NCBI GenBank assembly: GCA_964549505.1
Contig: CAZJVD010000029.1
Span: 1 to 8,950, forward strand
Direction: 5' to 3'
Length of the DNA stretch: 8,950 nucleotides
DNA from: CAZJVD01 sp964549505
Lineage (GTDB): Bacteria > Bdellovibrionota > UBA1018 > CAZJVD01
In this document: in pieces, positions 1 to 6,308 of the stretch
Position numbering within the stretch: position 1 is the stretch's first letter
Layout: each line of letters begins with the position of its first letter
Translations under genes and position numbers: made by a program
Notes under the pieces: generated by a model
Databases searched by the model: none
Told to the model about the DNA's origin: nothing
Seen by the model: the letters and a program-made list of their open reading frames with translations, nothing else

Positions 1-157
1 CAAGATGACAGAATCGCCGGGTAACTAACCGGTCAGAGTTCCTGGGTAATCACAGGGATACTTTAAACATGGTTAGTGCATTTGAATAATTATGAACCAG
101 AATGGCGCCCTGTGATCGTCAATTGTCTTCGTGGTTGTAAGACCCTAAACTGGTGCC
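1..157 (+). other. Upstream region of the acyltransferase gene
   Basis: No gene seen. It holds a loose inverted pair, TCACAGGG (50-57) and CCCTGTGA (108-115), about 50 bases apart. No convincing promoter hexamers or Shine-Dalgarno are visible before the ATG at 158. Confidence 0.4.
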
Positions 158-1309
158 ATGCAGGCGACTGAGGATCGTGTTGAAGAGATAGACCTACTGC
201 GAGCGCTTGCCATCACAATGGTGGTTGTTCACCATGTCGGTCGTGGGATTCTAAAAGGGTTCGTACCCGATCTTCTCGCCGAAGCATGGACTGGGGTTGA
301 CCTATTTTTTGTGATCTCGGGGTATCTCGTCACGCGATCGTTTGCACAGTGGTTGGAACGGGCTGGGGAAGAGGCTGACTTCAAGCTTCGTGCGCGTCTC
401 GCATGGCGATACTGCCTCCGACGCCTGTGTCGGATTCTTCCGCCAGCGTGGTTATGGGCCGCGCTTCCCCTCGTTGCAGCGACCGTGTTTAATCGAAGCG
501 GAGCATTCGGTAGCCCACAGGAAATGTTTCAGGCATTTCGAGCCGTGGTGTTCTTTAACTACAACTATTTCACCGTCTCGACGGGCATTAGTCAGATTAA
601 TCATTTTTGGAGTCTCGCAGTTGAAGAGCACTACTATATCTTCCTTCCTTTCTTTCTCCTTCTTGTAAGCGGCACGCGCAGTCGCATTTATGGGTTACTT
701 ATTATTGTGATTGGTTGCGAAGTATTCCGAAGTCTTGCGAGACGTTCTGGTCACCAGTTCGGTGAGTTCTTGTTTCTTACGCATTTCAGGGCAGACGCCC
801 TTGCGTTGGGTAGCCTTCTTGGGCTTCTGTCGAATTCGATTTTAGAGTGGGGCAAAGCTTTGAATGCACGAAAGGTCTTTCGTGTCGGGGCGAAATCTGC
901 CGCACTTTTATCGATCTGCTTTCTCTGGACAGCGCCTTCGTTTCTCACTCGAGATCAAGTCGTCTATTTTGGATTTTCGGTTTTCGCGGTTCTCTCCGCG
1001 TTTCTCGTCAGTCTTGCAAGCCTCGGAAGAGAGCTCATTCCATTTCCTAAGTCTTTGTACGGCCCGATCGCGGCGGTTGGACGAAGATCCTATTCTCTCT
1101 ATCTCATTCACGTTCCGCTCATCTATCTGTTTCGAGAATTGCGGTTTAGAGCTTTTGCGTTGCCTCGAGAAATAGGGTGGAGTTCTATTCTGCCAGCTGC
1201 AATAGAGGTCGGTGTTTATCTGATAGTGTTGATAGTGCTAACTGAACTCAACTTTAGATCTATCGAGTATCCGCTTATCAAGAAGGTTCGTACTCTCTTT
1301 AAAGAGTAA
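158..1309 (+). CDS. Acyltransferase-3 family membrane protein (OafA/YrhL-like)
   Basis: An integral inner-membrane O-acyltransferase, 383 residues, near the family's usual size. Enzymes of this family move acyl groups (often acetyl) onto surface polysaccharide, LPS or other envelope sugars; the acceptor here cannot be read from the sequence. Family landmarks appear in order: EIDLLRALAI at about 10-19, the His-His pair in VVVHHVGRG (25-26) that marks the active site, GVDLFFVISGYL (46-57), the basic RRLCRILPP stretch (88-96), SLAVEEHYYIF (152-162, matching the usual SLAVEEQFY), FRADALALGSLLG (210-222) and GRRSYSLYLIHVPL (308-321). Hydrophobic segments recur throughout, as expected for about ten membrane helices. 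The ATG at 158 is the first in frame; no strong Shine-Dalgarno precedes it. It stands alone on its strand. Its TAA stop is formed at the junction with the inverted-repeat element, so the last few residues may not be ancestral. The family call is secure; the substrate is unknown. Confidence 0.93.
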   Translation: MQATEDRVEEIDLLRALAITMVVVHHVGRGILKGFVPDLLAEAWTGVDLFFVISGYLVTRSFAQWLERAGEEADFKLRARLAWRYCLRRLCRILPPAWLWAALPLVAATVFNRSGAFGSPQEMFQAFRAVVFFNYNYFTVSTGISQINHFWSLAVEEHYYIFLPFFLLLVSGTRSRIYGLLIIVIGCEVFRSLARRSGHQFGEFLFLTHFRADALALGSLLGLLSNSILEWGKALNARKVFRVGAKSAALLSICFLWTAPSFLTRDQVVYFGFSVFAVLSAFLVSLASLGRELIPFPKSLYGPIAAVGRRSYSLYLIHVPLIYLFRELRFRAFALPREIGWSSILPAAIEVGVYLIVLIVLTELNFRSIEYPLIKKVRTLFKE

Positions 1310-1332
1310 AAAACTGGCCCACTTAAGTGTGT
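1309..1332 (+). repeat. Left inverted-repeat arm (24 bp)
   Basis: Perfect reverse complement of 1606-1629. It contains the 10-bp palindrome CACTTAAGTG. It begins on the last base of the acyltransferase TAA stop. Confidence 0.9.
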
Positions 1333-1605
1333 TTCCGTGTGAAAGGGTTGCCGTGCGTGCGAGTCGTGAATGGCGACGATGGGATTGAGTTCCCGAGCGG
1401 AATATTCTTCTGAGGTGCTCCACGCTTCGGAGACAGGTCAATCTGACTTTCTACGAAAGTAACCAATTGGGACAATACGGGTGAAACGAGGACCAGAAGC
1501 TAGAATCTGAACAAGACTGGCCAAAACAACCGAGCCCGACTCCTCAAGCCCAACGCAAATATCATTCGATTTCAAAGTGTTGCATTCGAAACAGACTGCT
1601 GAAAG

Positions 1606-1629
1606 ACACACTTAAGTGGGCCAGTTTTT
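1606..1629 (-). repeat. Right inverted-repeat arm (24 bp)
   Basis: Perfect reverse complement of 1309-1332. On the minus strand its outer edge supplies the two final A bases of the TAA stop of the small lipoprotein-like gene. Confidence 0.9.
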
Positions 1630-2059
1630 ATCGATCAATTCCTAAAGCCATCAATCTCTTCTGGCTTGGATCGCCGAGTTCGACGGCGCGTTTCGACCAC
1701 ACGAAAGTCTGAAAAAAATGATCGGGGGTATCTCCGTGCTGATAAACCAACGCCGCTGCGTAGTAATCAGAAGATTTTGAAAAACATCCCTCACCAAAGA
1801 TTTCACCCACGCGCTTTCTCCGAACAACGTCTCTTTTCGCGATTTCGATCATTTCGCCTTCGGTTTTACGTTCCCAGTTTTTTCGATCATCTTGATCAGC
1901 TTGCACGATGGCGGTCAGTTCCTTGGAGCGTATCTCTAATCGAGCCTTATCTGCCTGGCATGGCATATGTGAATCAGCTTGTTCTGCGTAGGAGGCGGAC
2001 GCACATCCAATGACCGTAAAAAGGGTGAACGATAGCAAACAAAACTTGGACTGCGTCAT
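1628..2059 (-). CDS. Putative lipoprotein with DUF6624-like domain, probably C-terminally truncated
   Basis: 143 residues from the ATG at 2059. That start is favoured because it overlaps the upstream stop as ATGA and is followed at once by an export signal; a longer reading from 2110 lacks one. The signal segment ends in a lipobox-like VIGC (16-19), so it may be a lipoprotein; cleavage after SYA is the alternative. The mature part has ADQDDRKNW (54-62), RVGEIFGEGCF (83-93), AALVYQHGDTPDHFFQ (102-117) and GDPSQKRLMALGIDR at the very end. This order resembles DUF6624-type proteins as I remember them (an aspartate/arginine-rich segment, then QHxD, then DR), which normally continue to a glycine-threonine-glutamine ending. 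Here the reading stops directly after the DR because of the repeat arm. The function of the family is unknown. The family match is from memory and moderate. Confidence 0.65.
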   Translation of the reverse strand: MTQSKFCLLSFTLFTVIGCASASYAEQADSHMPCQADKARLEIRSKELTAIVQADQDDRKNWERKTEGEMIEIAKRDVVRRKRVGEIFGEGCFSKSSDYYAAALVYQHGDTPDHFFQTFVWSKRAVELGDPSQKRLMALGIDR

Positions 2060-2943
2060 ATTGAGTCCGGAACGCGACGTGTACTCTCGACTTCTAAAGC
2101 CGTTGCACATCCACTTTCGACATCAAACCGTCCGGTGATCGTTCGGGTTGTCATGCTTTCGATGGGAACGCTGCTTGCTCCAGGATGAAACTCGCGCAAT
2201 ATGCTCGACACGACTCGTGAATACAGCTCGGGCCGGTCTGTCGGGAGCCGGCCGTCCACCAAAACAAGTTTTGGGTTTCCTTGGGCGTCCTTGCTAAAGG
2301 AAAGTGGCGCCGCGGAAGAAAAGTCGTTTGCGACACATCGTTCGCCGTCTACCAGTGACAAATAGCCGAAGTTCTCGATGAGCGAGAGCCGCCCCGATTC
2401 GATCACACTCAAGCTGAAAGAGAACACTTGTTCTTCAGCCTCGCGTTTAGGGTGACCGCCTCCGAAACTGCCTCCGGTCGGAATCACTCTCGGATACTGC
2501 TGAGCAAATAAGAAACCCAGCACATGGAAGTCGTAGTACGAAAGCCCGAGTGTTGCGATCTGACCGTTTCGCAAAAAAAACTTCAAAATAGCTTCATAGG
2601 TGTCTTCATCGGTCTTCAGTCTGTCTTTGATAACCGGCATAAGAAGCTTTGCTCCTGCTTCGGGAACATCACTCCTGAGGTTGTAGACGTCGTCGACTCG
2701 CCCCGCAGAACCGGCCGCTCCGTAATAGTCTCCTTCGAGCACCAGCGCACCGTGACTGGTAATAACGAAGTGCCAGGCCCCCTCTGGGAAGGGGCTGCCG
2801 AAGGTCCGCACTTTCATCTCAAAGCCATTCCGTCTGGCGTGAAGATCCAAGATCGAAAGGCGAGTGGGCAGGGAATCCGCTGCAGCAAGAGAGGATAACG
2901 CGGCTGTTATGACACTCACCAAAACCCAAGTCATTACAGTCAT
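2056..2943 (-). CDS. Secreted protein of unknown family
   Basis: 295 residues from the ATG at 2943. The open frame extends upstream to a TTG at 3015, but the added 24 residues are polar and would bury the signal peptide, so the shorter start is preferred. An ATG three codons later (2934) is also possible. A Sec signal (MTVMTWVLVSVITAALSSLA, cleavage near AAADS) sends it to the periplasm or outside. The mature region has no motif I recognise. Visible features are a glycine-rich GGSFGGGHP patch (157-165), and two cysteines (about 203 and 279) that could pair in the periplasm. The C-terminal half is predicted to be mainly beta from its alternating pattern (inference). It lies third in the minus-strand run, 77 bases after the S41 peptidase, and its TGA overlaps the start of the next gene. 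No Shine-Dalgarno is apparent; a 14-bp palindrome lies just upstream. Confidence 0.8.
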   Translation of the reverse strand: MTVMTWVLVSVITAALSSLAAADSLPTRLSILDLHARRNGFEMKVRTFGSPFPEGAWHFVITSHGALVLEGDYYGAAGSAGRVDDVYNLRSDVPEAGAKLLMPVIKDRLKTDEDTYEAILKFFLRNGQIATLGLSYYDFHVLGFLFAQQYPRVIPTGGSFGGGHPKREAEEQVFSFSLSVIESGRLSLIENFGYLSLVDGERCVANDFSSAAPLSFSKDAQGNPKLVLVDGRLPTDRPELYSRVVSSILREFHPGASSVPIESMTTRTITGRFDVESGCATALEVESTRRVPDSI

Positions 2944-2950
2944 ATAACGC

Positions 2951-2964
2951 AATGTATATACATT
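2951..2964. repeat. Perfect 14-bp palindrome AATGTATATACATT
   Basis: A perfect palindrome 7 bases upstream of the preferred start of the secreted protein. On the minus strand it falls in the spacer between TTGCAA (a -35-like hexamer) and TATATG (a -10-like hexamer, 17 bases apart), the latter overlapping the ATG at 2943. It could be an operator, but one AT-rich palindrome may also arise by chance. Confidence 0.3.
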
Positions 2965-3020
2965 TGCAACGGCGATACACTGCGAAAACGCTCGGTGCCG
3001 GGCCTCGCTCTTCAACGTGT

Positions 3021-4235
3021 CTATTCTAAAACTAAATCCAGTGCGGCCTTCAATTGAGCATCCTGATCACTGCCTAAGTGTTGAAACTCGGCAACGACAT
3101 CAGGCTTAATTCCTATGCCCTCTATAGGATTGCCATCTAGGAGAGAGTCTCTTCTGACGCATAGATAGAGAAAATAATCAGATGACTGATCTAAGAAAAA
3201 CAGCTCTCCGCCAGAAAAATATCCCGGAGTAGAAGTTCCAACTAACTTTGCTCGCTTTGACTTCTTAAATTGGTAGGCAAGTGCTTCCTTTCCCGAGCGG
3301 GAGCCTTCGTTAATCAGAACCACCATTGGGCCGAGATAGGCATCTGGATTACTTTTCGGTTCGGCTCTCATGACTACCGTCTGATTGTCACCATCTGTAG
3401 CACTCATTTCAAAAAAGTCTTTTCTGTCCGAAAAAAATGGATCTAGATGCTCCCAGAAAGCGCCTCCGTATCCACCGCGCAGGTCAAGAACTAAGCCTTC
3501 CACGTGCGCGGCCTTGAGTGTGCTTACGGCAGTCCAAAGCGCTGATGCGCTGTCGGGATGGACTCCGCTCCAAAGTCTTACGTATCCGATGACACGTTTT
3601 CTGTGAGTCAGTGTTTTTATGCTTTTGAGAGTCGCGTCCTGAAAGGCCTGCGACCAGTTCAAGACTGGAAGCGGTAAGATCAGGTCCAGAAGTGTTCCTT
3701 GTCGAGAGATTCGGAGCGAAGCTTGTTGTTTAGCTTGAACCCCCCAAGTCCCACGGAACGGCTTGCCGTCGAGCAGGAGGAGGCGATCACCCTTTAAGAT
3801 GCGTTTCTTTGCGGGCAATCCGTCGAGCACTTCTCTTGCGAAGAAGCCCTGATCATCCGATCCAACTTGAATGCCGGGATTGACGATGAGCGGAGCGCTT
3901 GGAGCGGATGGGTGCGTTTGAGAATAGTATCCCTTGAACAAATAGTAAGATTCCATTTGATCTGAAAAAAACTGGGTGTGCGAATATCCAAGAGAAAAAA
4001 GAAAGGGATTTAATGCCCTGGCAAGTGCGTTTCTGTTGAACTTACTTTTCACCTGAGTCTGAACATTTAATAAAGAGGACCGATCAAATCTGGAACGCAT
4101 TTCTGGAGAGCAAGACTTCTGCCTGCCGGTCTCCCAAATCTTCGTCAAAATCTCAGAGTTTGTCTCGGTGTGTGCGTGGACCGAGGCCGAGTATGCGAAT
4201 GCAAAGGAAAACACTAGAGTGCTCTGGATTTTCAT
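3021..4235 (-). CDS. Periplasmic S41-family peptidase, tricorn-like
   Basis: 404 residues with a Sec signal (MKIQSTLVFSFAFAYSASVH, cleavage after about Ala21). A PDZ-like segment follows (about 120-165, including GFFAREVLDGLPAKKRILKGDRLLLLDGKP). The S41 core then shows IGYVRLWSG (216-224), GLVLDLRGGYGG (247-258) and VVLINEGSRSGKEALAY (305-321), in which Ser314 is the expected nucleophile. The C-terminal IEGIGIKPDVV (371-381) is also typical. The lysine that C-terminal processing peptidases carry in a TxGK context is absent (TPGYFSGG, 336-343). A Ser-His pair (GYSHTQFF, 83-90) resembles the tricorn catalytic Ser-His, so a tricorn-type tetrad is inferred. The start ATG abuts the beta-lactamase TAA, with GGAG (4245-4248) inside that gene as ribosome binding site, so translational coupling is likely. 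Substrate unknown; role in protein turnover or quality control is inference. Confidence 0.85.
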   Translation of the reverse strand: MKIQSTLVFSFAFAYSASVHAHTETNSEILTKIWETGRQKSCSPEMRSRFDRSSLLNVQTQVKSKFNRNALARALNPFLFSLGYSHTQFFSDQMESYYLFKGYYSQTHPSAPSAPLIVNPGIQVGSDDQGFFAREVLDGLPAKKRILKGDRLLLLDGKPFRGTWGVQAKQQASLRISRQGTLLDLILPLPVLNWSQAFQDATLKSIKTLTHRKRVIGYVRLWSGVHPDSASALWTAVSTLKAAHVEGLVLDLRGGYGGAFWEHLDPFFSDRKDFFEMSATDGDNQTVVMRAEPKSNPDAYLGPMVVLINEGSRSGKEALAYQFKKSKRAKLVGTSTPGYFSGGELFFLDQSSDYFLYLCVRRDSLLDGNPIEGIGIKPDVVAEFQHLGSDQDAQLKAALDLVLE

Positions 4236-5042
4236 TTATAACAACTCCATTGCCGACAGAATATCCTTCGCAATGCCCTTAGCGATATAACCCGCAAACT
4301 TAGGACCTTCCTTAGGTGTGGGGTGCTCAAAGTTTACCGCGAACACATACTCGTGACCTATCGCGGAAGGGTTAGAGACATGACCAACAAACCATCCCAT
4401 TTGAGTGTCAGTGGGAAGTGTGGATCCTGTTTTTCCATGCAGTACAGATCCTCGCGGTGAGGTTTCCAAATAAGTAACTTTTCTAGTTAGTTCCATGGCT
4501 TTCTTAGAAACTGAAAGTTCGTCTGACCAAAGACGTTCTAAAAAGCGAACTTGTTCCTTAGCAGAGATTTTGAGGGATGGCTTTGAGCCCGAGGTGAGCC
4601 ACGCTGTCGTGAGTCCACCGGACATGTCTTGATTTCCGTAGTCAAACTTCCTGAGAAAATCTTTGACAGCCTTCATTCCAAGCTGCGGTGTCAATTGCTG
4701 CGAGAACCAGACGACCGAGTGTTTCATCCAACTTGCAGCCGTCTGATCATGATTCCAATCATCGATCGCGTGCTTTTTGCCGTTCCACTTCATTGAGGAG
4801 TTTTCGTCTTTCAACAGACCCTTGTCGAACGCCATCAAGGCTAGCGGAATCTTGAAGGTCGAGCATGCAACAAATCGTTCCGAACAGCGTTTCTCGTTGA
4901 ATGACGCCACGGTCGTCTTGGTCTTAATGTCATAGAGAATAAAACACCCGTCTTTACCCTTAAAAATCTGCGAAAAATCCGGCTGAGCTCCAAAGGCACT
5001 CGACTGCAGTGCGAGGAAAAATAGCCACACTTCTGGAAACAT
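4236..5042 (-). CDS. Class D (OXA-type) serine beta-lactamase
   Basis: Hydrolyses beta-lactam antibiotics in the periplasm through an acyl-serine intermediate. From the ATG at 5042 it is 268 residues, the normal OXA length, with a signal peptide MFPEVWLFFLALQSSAFGA. All class D motifs are present in order: STFK (61-64, nucleophile Ser61 and the lysine that is carbamylated in the family), SVV (109-111), YGN (135-137), Trp148, KTG (204-206) and GWFVG (216-220). The stretch CSTFKIPLALMAFDKG and KFDYGNQDMSGG resemble the OXA-1/OXA-12/AmpS branch rather than OXA-48 or OXA-23 (from memory). Between Trp148 and SLKIS there are a few more residues than usual. An earlier ATG at 5075 and a GTG at 5183 give N-terminal extensions unlike a signal peptide. 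It heads the minus-strand operon, divergent from an alpha/beta hydrolase. Its spectrum cannot be read from sequence. Confidence 0.95.
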   Translation of the reverse strand: MFPEVWLFFLALQSSAFGAQPDFSQIFKGKDGCFILYDIKTKTTVASFNEKRCSERFVACSTFKIPLALMAFDKGLLKDENSSMKWNGKKHAIDDWNHDQTAASWMKHSVVWFSQQLTPQLGMKAVKDFLRKFDYGNQDMSGGLTTAWLTSGSKPSLKISAKEQVRFLERLWSDELSVSKKAMELTRKVTYLETSPRGSVLHGKTGSTLPTDTQMGWFVGHVSNPSAIGHEYVFAVNFEHPTPKEGPKFAGYIAKGIAKDILSAMELL

Positions 5043-5080
5043 TTTGAATCGGATTTCTGATAGAACTAAGTTCATTCGTG

Positions 5081-5109
5081 AATATGAACACAGATGTTGG
5101 CAGTCTAAA
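5081..5109 (-). promoter_or_regulatory. Candidate sigma-70-type promoter for the beta-lactamase operon
   Basis: Minus-strand TTTAGA (5109-5104) and CATATT (5086-5081) are separated by 17 bases, each matching four of six consensus positions. Initiation about 7 bases further would fall near 5074, giving a leader of roughly 30 bases to the ATG at 5042 and excluding the ATG at 5075. It lies within the first codons of the divergent hydrolase gene. Sequence-only guess. Confidence 0.3.
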
Positions 5110-5842
5110 AGATCCCCTTTTAATTTTTGTACATGGCGGACCAGGGCTTGATGAGTACCTTGAGGGGATATTTGCGGTGCCACTAAGGTCCGTAGGGTTG
5201 TCGACGCTCTTTTACGAGCAGTCTAAAAGAGTATCGGTGTCTACTTTGGTCGAGCAGCTTGCGAGTGTAATAAAATCAGCTAGCTCGGAAAAAGTACTCC
5301 TTGTTGGCCATTCATGGGGCATGGCACTCGCTCTCGAAACCGTTAAACAGTTAGACGCGAACCAGTACAAAAGGATTTGTGGGCTTGTGATGATGGACGG
5401 GTTTGTGTCCAGTGAATGTGAAGCTGCGTTTTCTTCCGAGCTTCAAAGATTAGGTCTATCCGAATCCTACACCGCGGAAGATATCTTTCTTTCCCAAGAA
5501 GATCGAAAGGACCCCTCGCTAAGGGCGTATCTGTCTAAGGTTATGGCGTCTCTTGATCAGGACTCACTAACGGGAAGTGTTAACGAGTACATAAAAAATC
5601 TGGATTTGAAGCCGTTTATCCGGAAACTGAGGATTCCCACACTCGTGATTTTTGGGGAAAGGGATGTTCGAGTACCGGCCGCTTATCAACGCGAGTTTGC
5701 GTCGATTATTCGCAATGCTGAGACCGTTGAGATTCCGAATGCAGGTCATTTTCCGTTTCTGCAGAGGACAGATCTAGCAATGGTTACAGCAAAGTTAAAA
5801 GAATTTGTCCTGGTCTGTTCGAATATGTCGAGTCAAGAATGA
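5084..5842 (+). CDS. Alpha/beta hydrolase, proline-iminopeptidase-like
   Basis: 252 residues from the ATG at 5084; a GTG two codons earlier (5078) is equally possible, and neither has a clear Shine-Dalgarno. Numbering from the GTG: the oxyanion-hole motif HGGPG (19-23), nucleophile elbow GHSWG with Ser79 (77-81), acid FGERDVRVP with Asp196, and base NAGHFPF with His224 form a complete catalytic triad. HGGPG is characteristic of proline iminopeptidases and related esterases; a cap domain (about 110-175) covers the site. No signal peptide, so cytoplasmic. It is divergent from the beta-lactamase with at most about 41 bases between the starts, and is followed 25 bases later by a thioesterase, so the pair is probably an operon acting on small esters, thioesters or peptides. 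The exact substrate is not predictable. Confidence 0.88.
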   Translation: MNTDVGSLKDPLLIFVHGGPGLDEYLEGIFAVPLRSVGLSTLFYEQSKRVSVSTLVEQLASVIKSASSEKVLLVGHSWGMALALETVKQLDANQYKRICGLVMMDGFVSSECEAAFSSELQRLGLSESYTAEDIFLSQEDRKDPSLRAYLSKVMASLDQDSLTGSVNEYIKNLDLKPFIRKLRIPTLVIFGERDVRVPAAYQREFASIIRNAETVEIPNAGHFPFLQRTDLAMVTAKLKEFVLVCSNMSSQE

Positions 5843-5867
5843 AGAGAGGGCTCTTTGGATAAACTTT

Positions 5868-6308
5868 ATGAGTAAAAAACCGCTTATCTTTAAAAAGGCT
5901 GTGAAAATACGATTTTCGGATATCGATCGCTATCAGCACGTCAACACGATTTACTATCCGGACTACGTCTACACATCCCGATTTGAGTTTATCGAAGAAA
6001 AGTTTGGTATCGCGCCAAACTTTTTTGAAAAAGAAGGGGTCGGATTCTATACCGTTCGCTTCGAATCAAGGTTTGAAAAATCCATCCCTGCGTCCGCGTC
6101 GTATGTGCAGGTGATTTCTCAAGTGAATGAAGTTGATCGAGCACTTGTAAAAATCGGTTTCAAGATCACGGATCCGTCTGAACAGCTTGTATACTCCAGC
6201 GGTGGGTTTGAGTTTTACGTCATCGACCTTGCGACACAGAAGCCATTCAAGGCAGTTCCTGAATCATTTGAAAAGATTCTGTTCGAAATCAAGACCGAAG
6301 AAAGTTAG
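5868..6308 (+). CDS. Hotdog-fold acyl-CoA thioesterase (4HBT, YbgC/FadM-like)
   Basis: 146 residues from the ATG at 5868; the frame is open back to 5805 but this would overlap the hydrolase gene and add a non-conserved stretch. The N-terminal signature FSDIDRYQHVNTIYYPDYV (16-34) matches the 4HBT pattern in which an aspartate and HVN near the start of the long hotdog helix form the active site; Asp18 or Asp20 is the likely catalytic acid. The rest fits the beta-sheet of a single hotdog domain, which works as a dimer or tetramer in the cytoplasm and hydrolyses acyl-CoA or other thioesters. It follows the alpha/beta hydrolase by 25 bases. Its 3' end overlaps the convergent hydrolase gene by 20 bases. 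Length is typical for the family. Confidence 0.88.
   Translation: MSKKPLIFKKAVKIRFSDIDRYQHVNTIYYPDYVYTSRFEFIEEKFGIAPNFFEKEGVGFYTVRFESRFEKSIPASASYVQVISQVNEVDRALVKIGFKITDPSEQLVYSSGGFEFYVIDLATQKPFKAVPESFEKILFEIKTEES

Larger units (their letters stand above)
1309..1629. mobile_element. Non-coding inverted-repeat element (MITE or decayed IS)
   Basis: About 320 bp bounded by perfect 24-bp inverted arms (1309-1332 and 1606-1629) sharing the core CTGGCCCACTTAAGTG. The inside has no convincing open reading frame: the only sizeable one (minus strand, 1441 to 1238) runs out through the left arm into the acyltransferase gene and matches nothing I recognise. A partial copy of the terminal motif, ACTGGCC, recurs at 1516-1522, and a small hairpin (ACTTTC/GAAAGT, 1446-1460) lies inside. 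TGGCCCAC-type ends recall IS21-family termini. However, the element is also flanked by TA on each side (1307-1308 and 1629-1630, the latter overlapping the arm by one base), which would suit a TA-targeting IS630/Tc1-type transposase. I cannot choose between them. Lack of a transposase with intact ends points to a non-autonomous element or one with its middle deleted. Confidence 0.7.

Noticed and set aside
864..1175. Plus-strand open frame of 103 codons
   Set aside because: An out-of-frame shadow inside the acyltransferase gene, Ser/Arg/Phe-rich as expected of a shifted reading.
1238..1441. Minus-strand open frame of 67 codons across the left repeat arm
   Set aside because: It runs from inside the element into the acyltransferase gene on the opposite strand, has no recognisable similarity and no clear ribosome binding site; best treated as chance.
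1309..1629. The inverted repeats as a bidirectional transcription terminator
   Set aside because: The arms are about 270 bp apart, so they do not form a local hairpin, and no T-run follows a stem; a mobile-element origin explains them better.
1666..2013. Plus-strand open frame of 115 codons
   Set aside because: Antisense to the lipoprotein-like gene, rich in Arg/Ser and without domain features; the opposite strand has a signal peptide and conserved motifs.
2524..2898. Plus-strand open frame of 124 codons
   Set aside because: Antisense to the secreted protein of unknown family; no motif, no ribosome binding site, and the minus strand has the signal peptide and operon overlaps.
2951..2964. 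Palindrome as a LexA (SOS) box
   Set aside because: It contains TGTATATACA but lacks the CTGT-N8-ACAG spacing of the proteobacterial LexA site.
5043..5183. Longer beta-lactamase starts at 5183 (GTG) or 5075 (ATG)
   Set aside because: They add polar residues before the signal peptide and overlap or abut the divergent gene; the ATG at 5042 gives the normal length and begins directly with the signal peptide.
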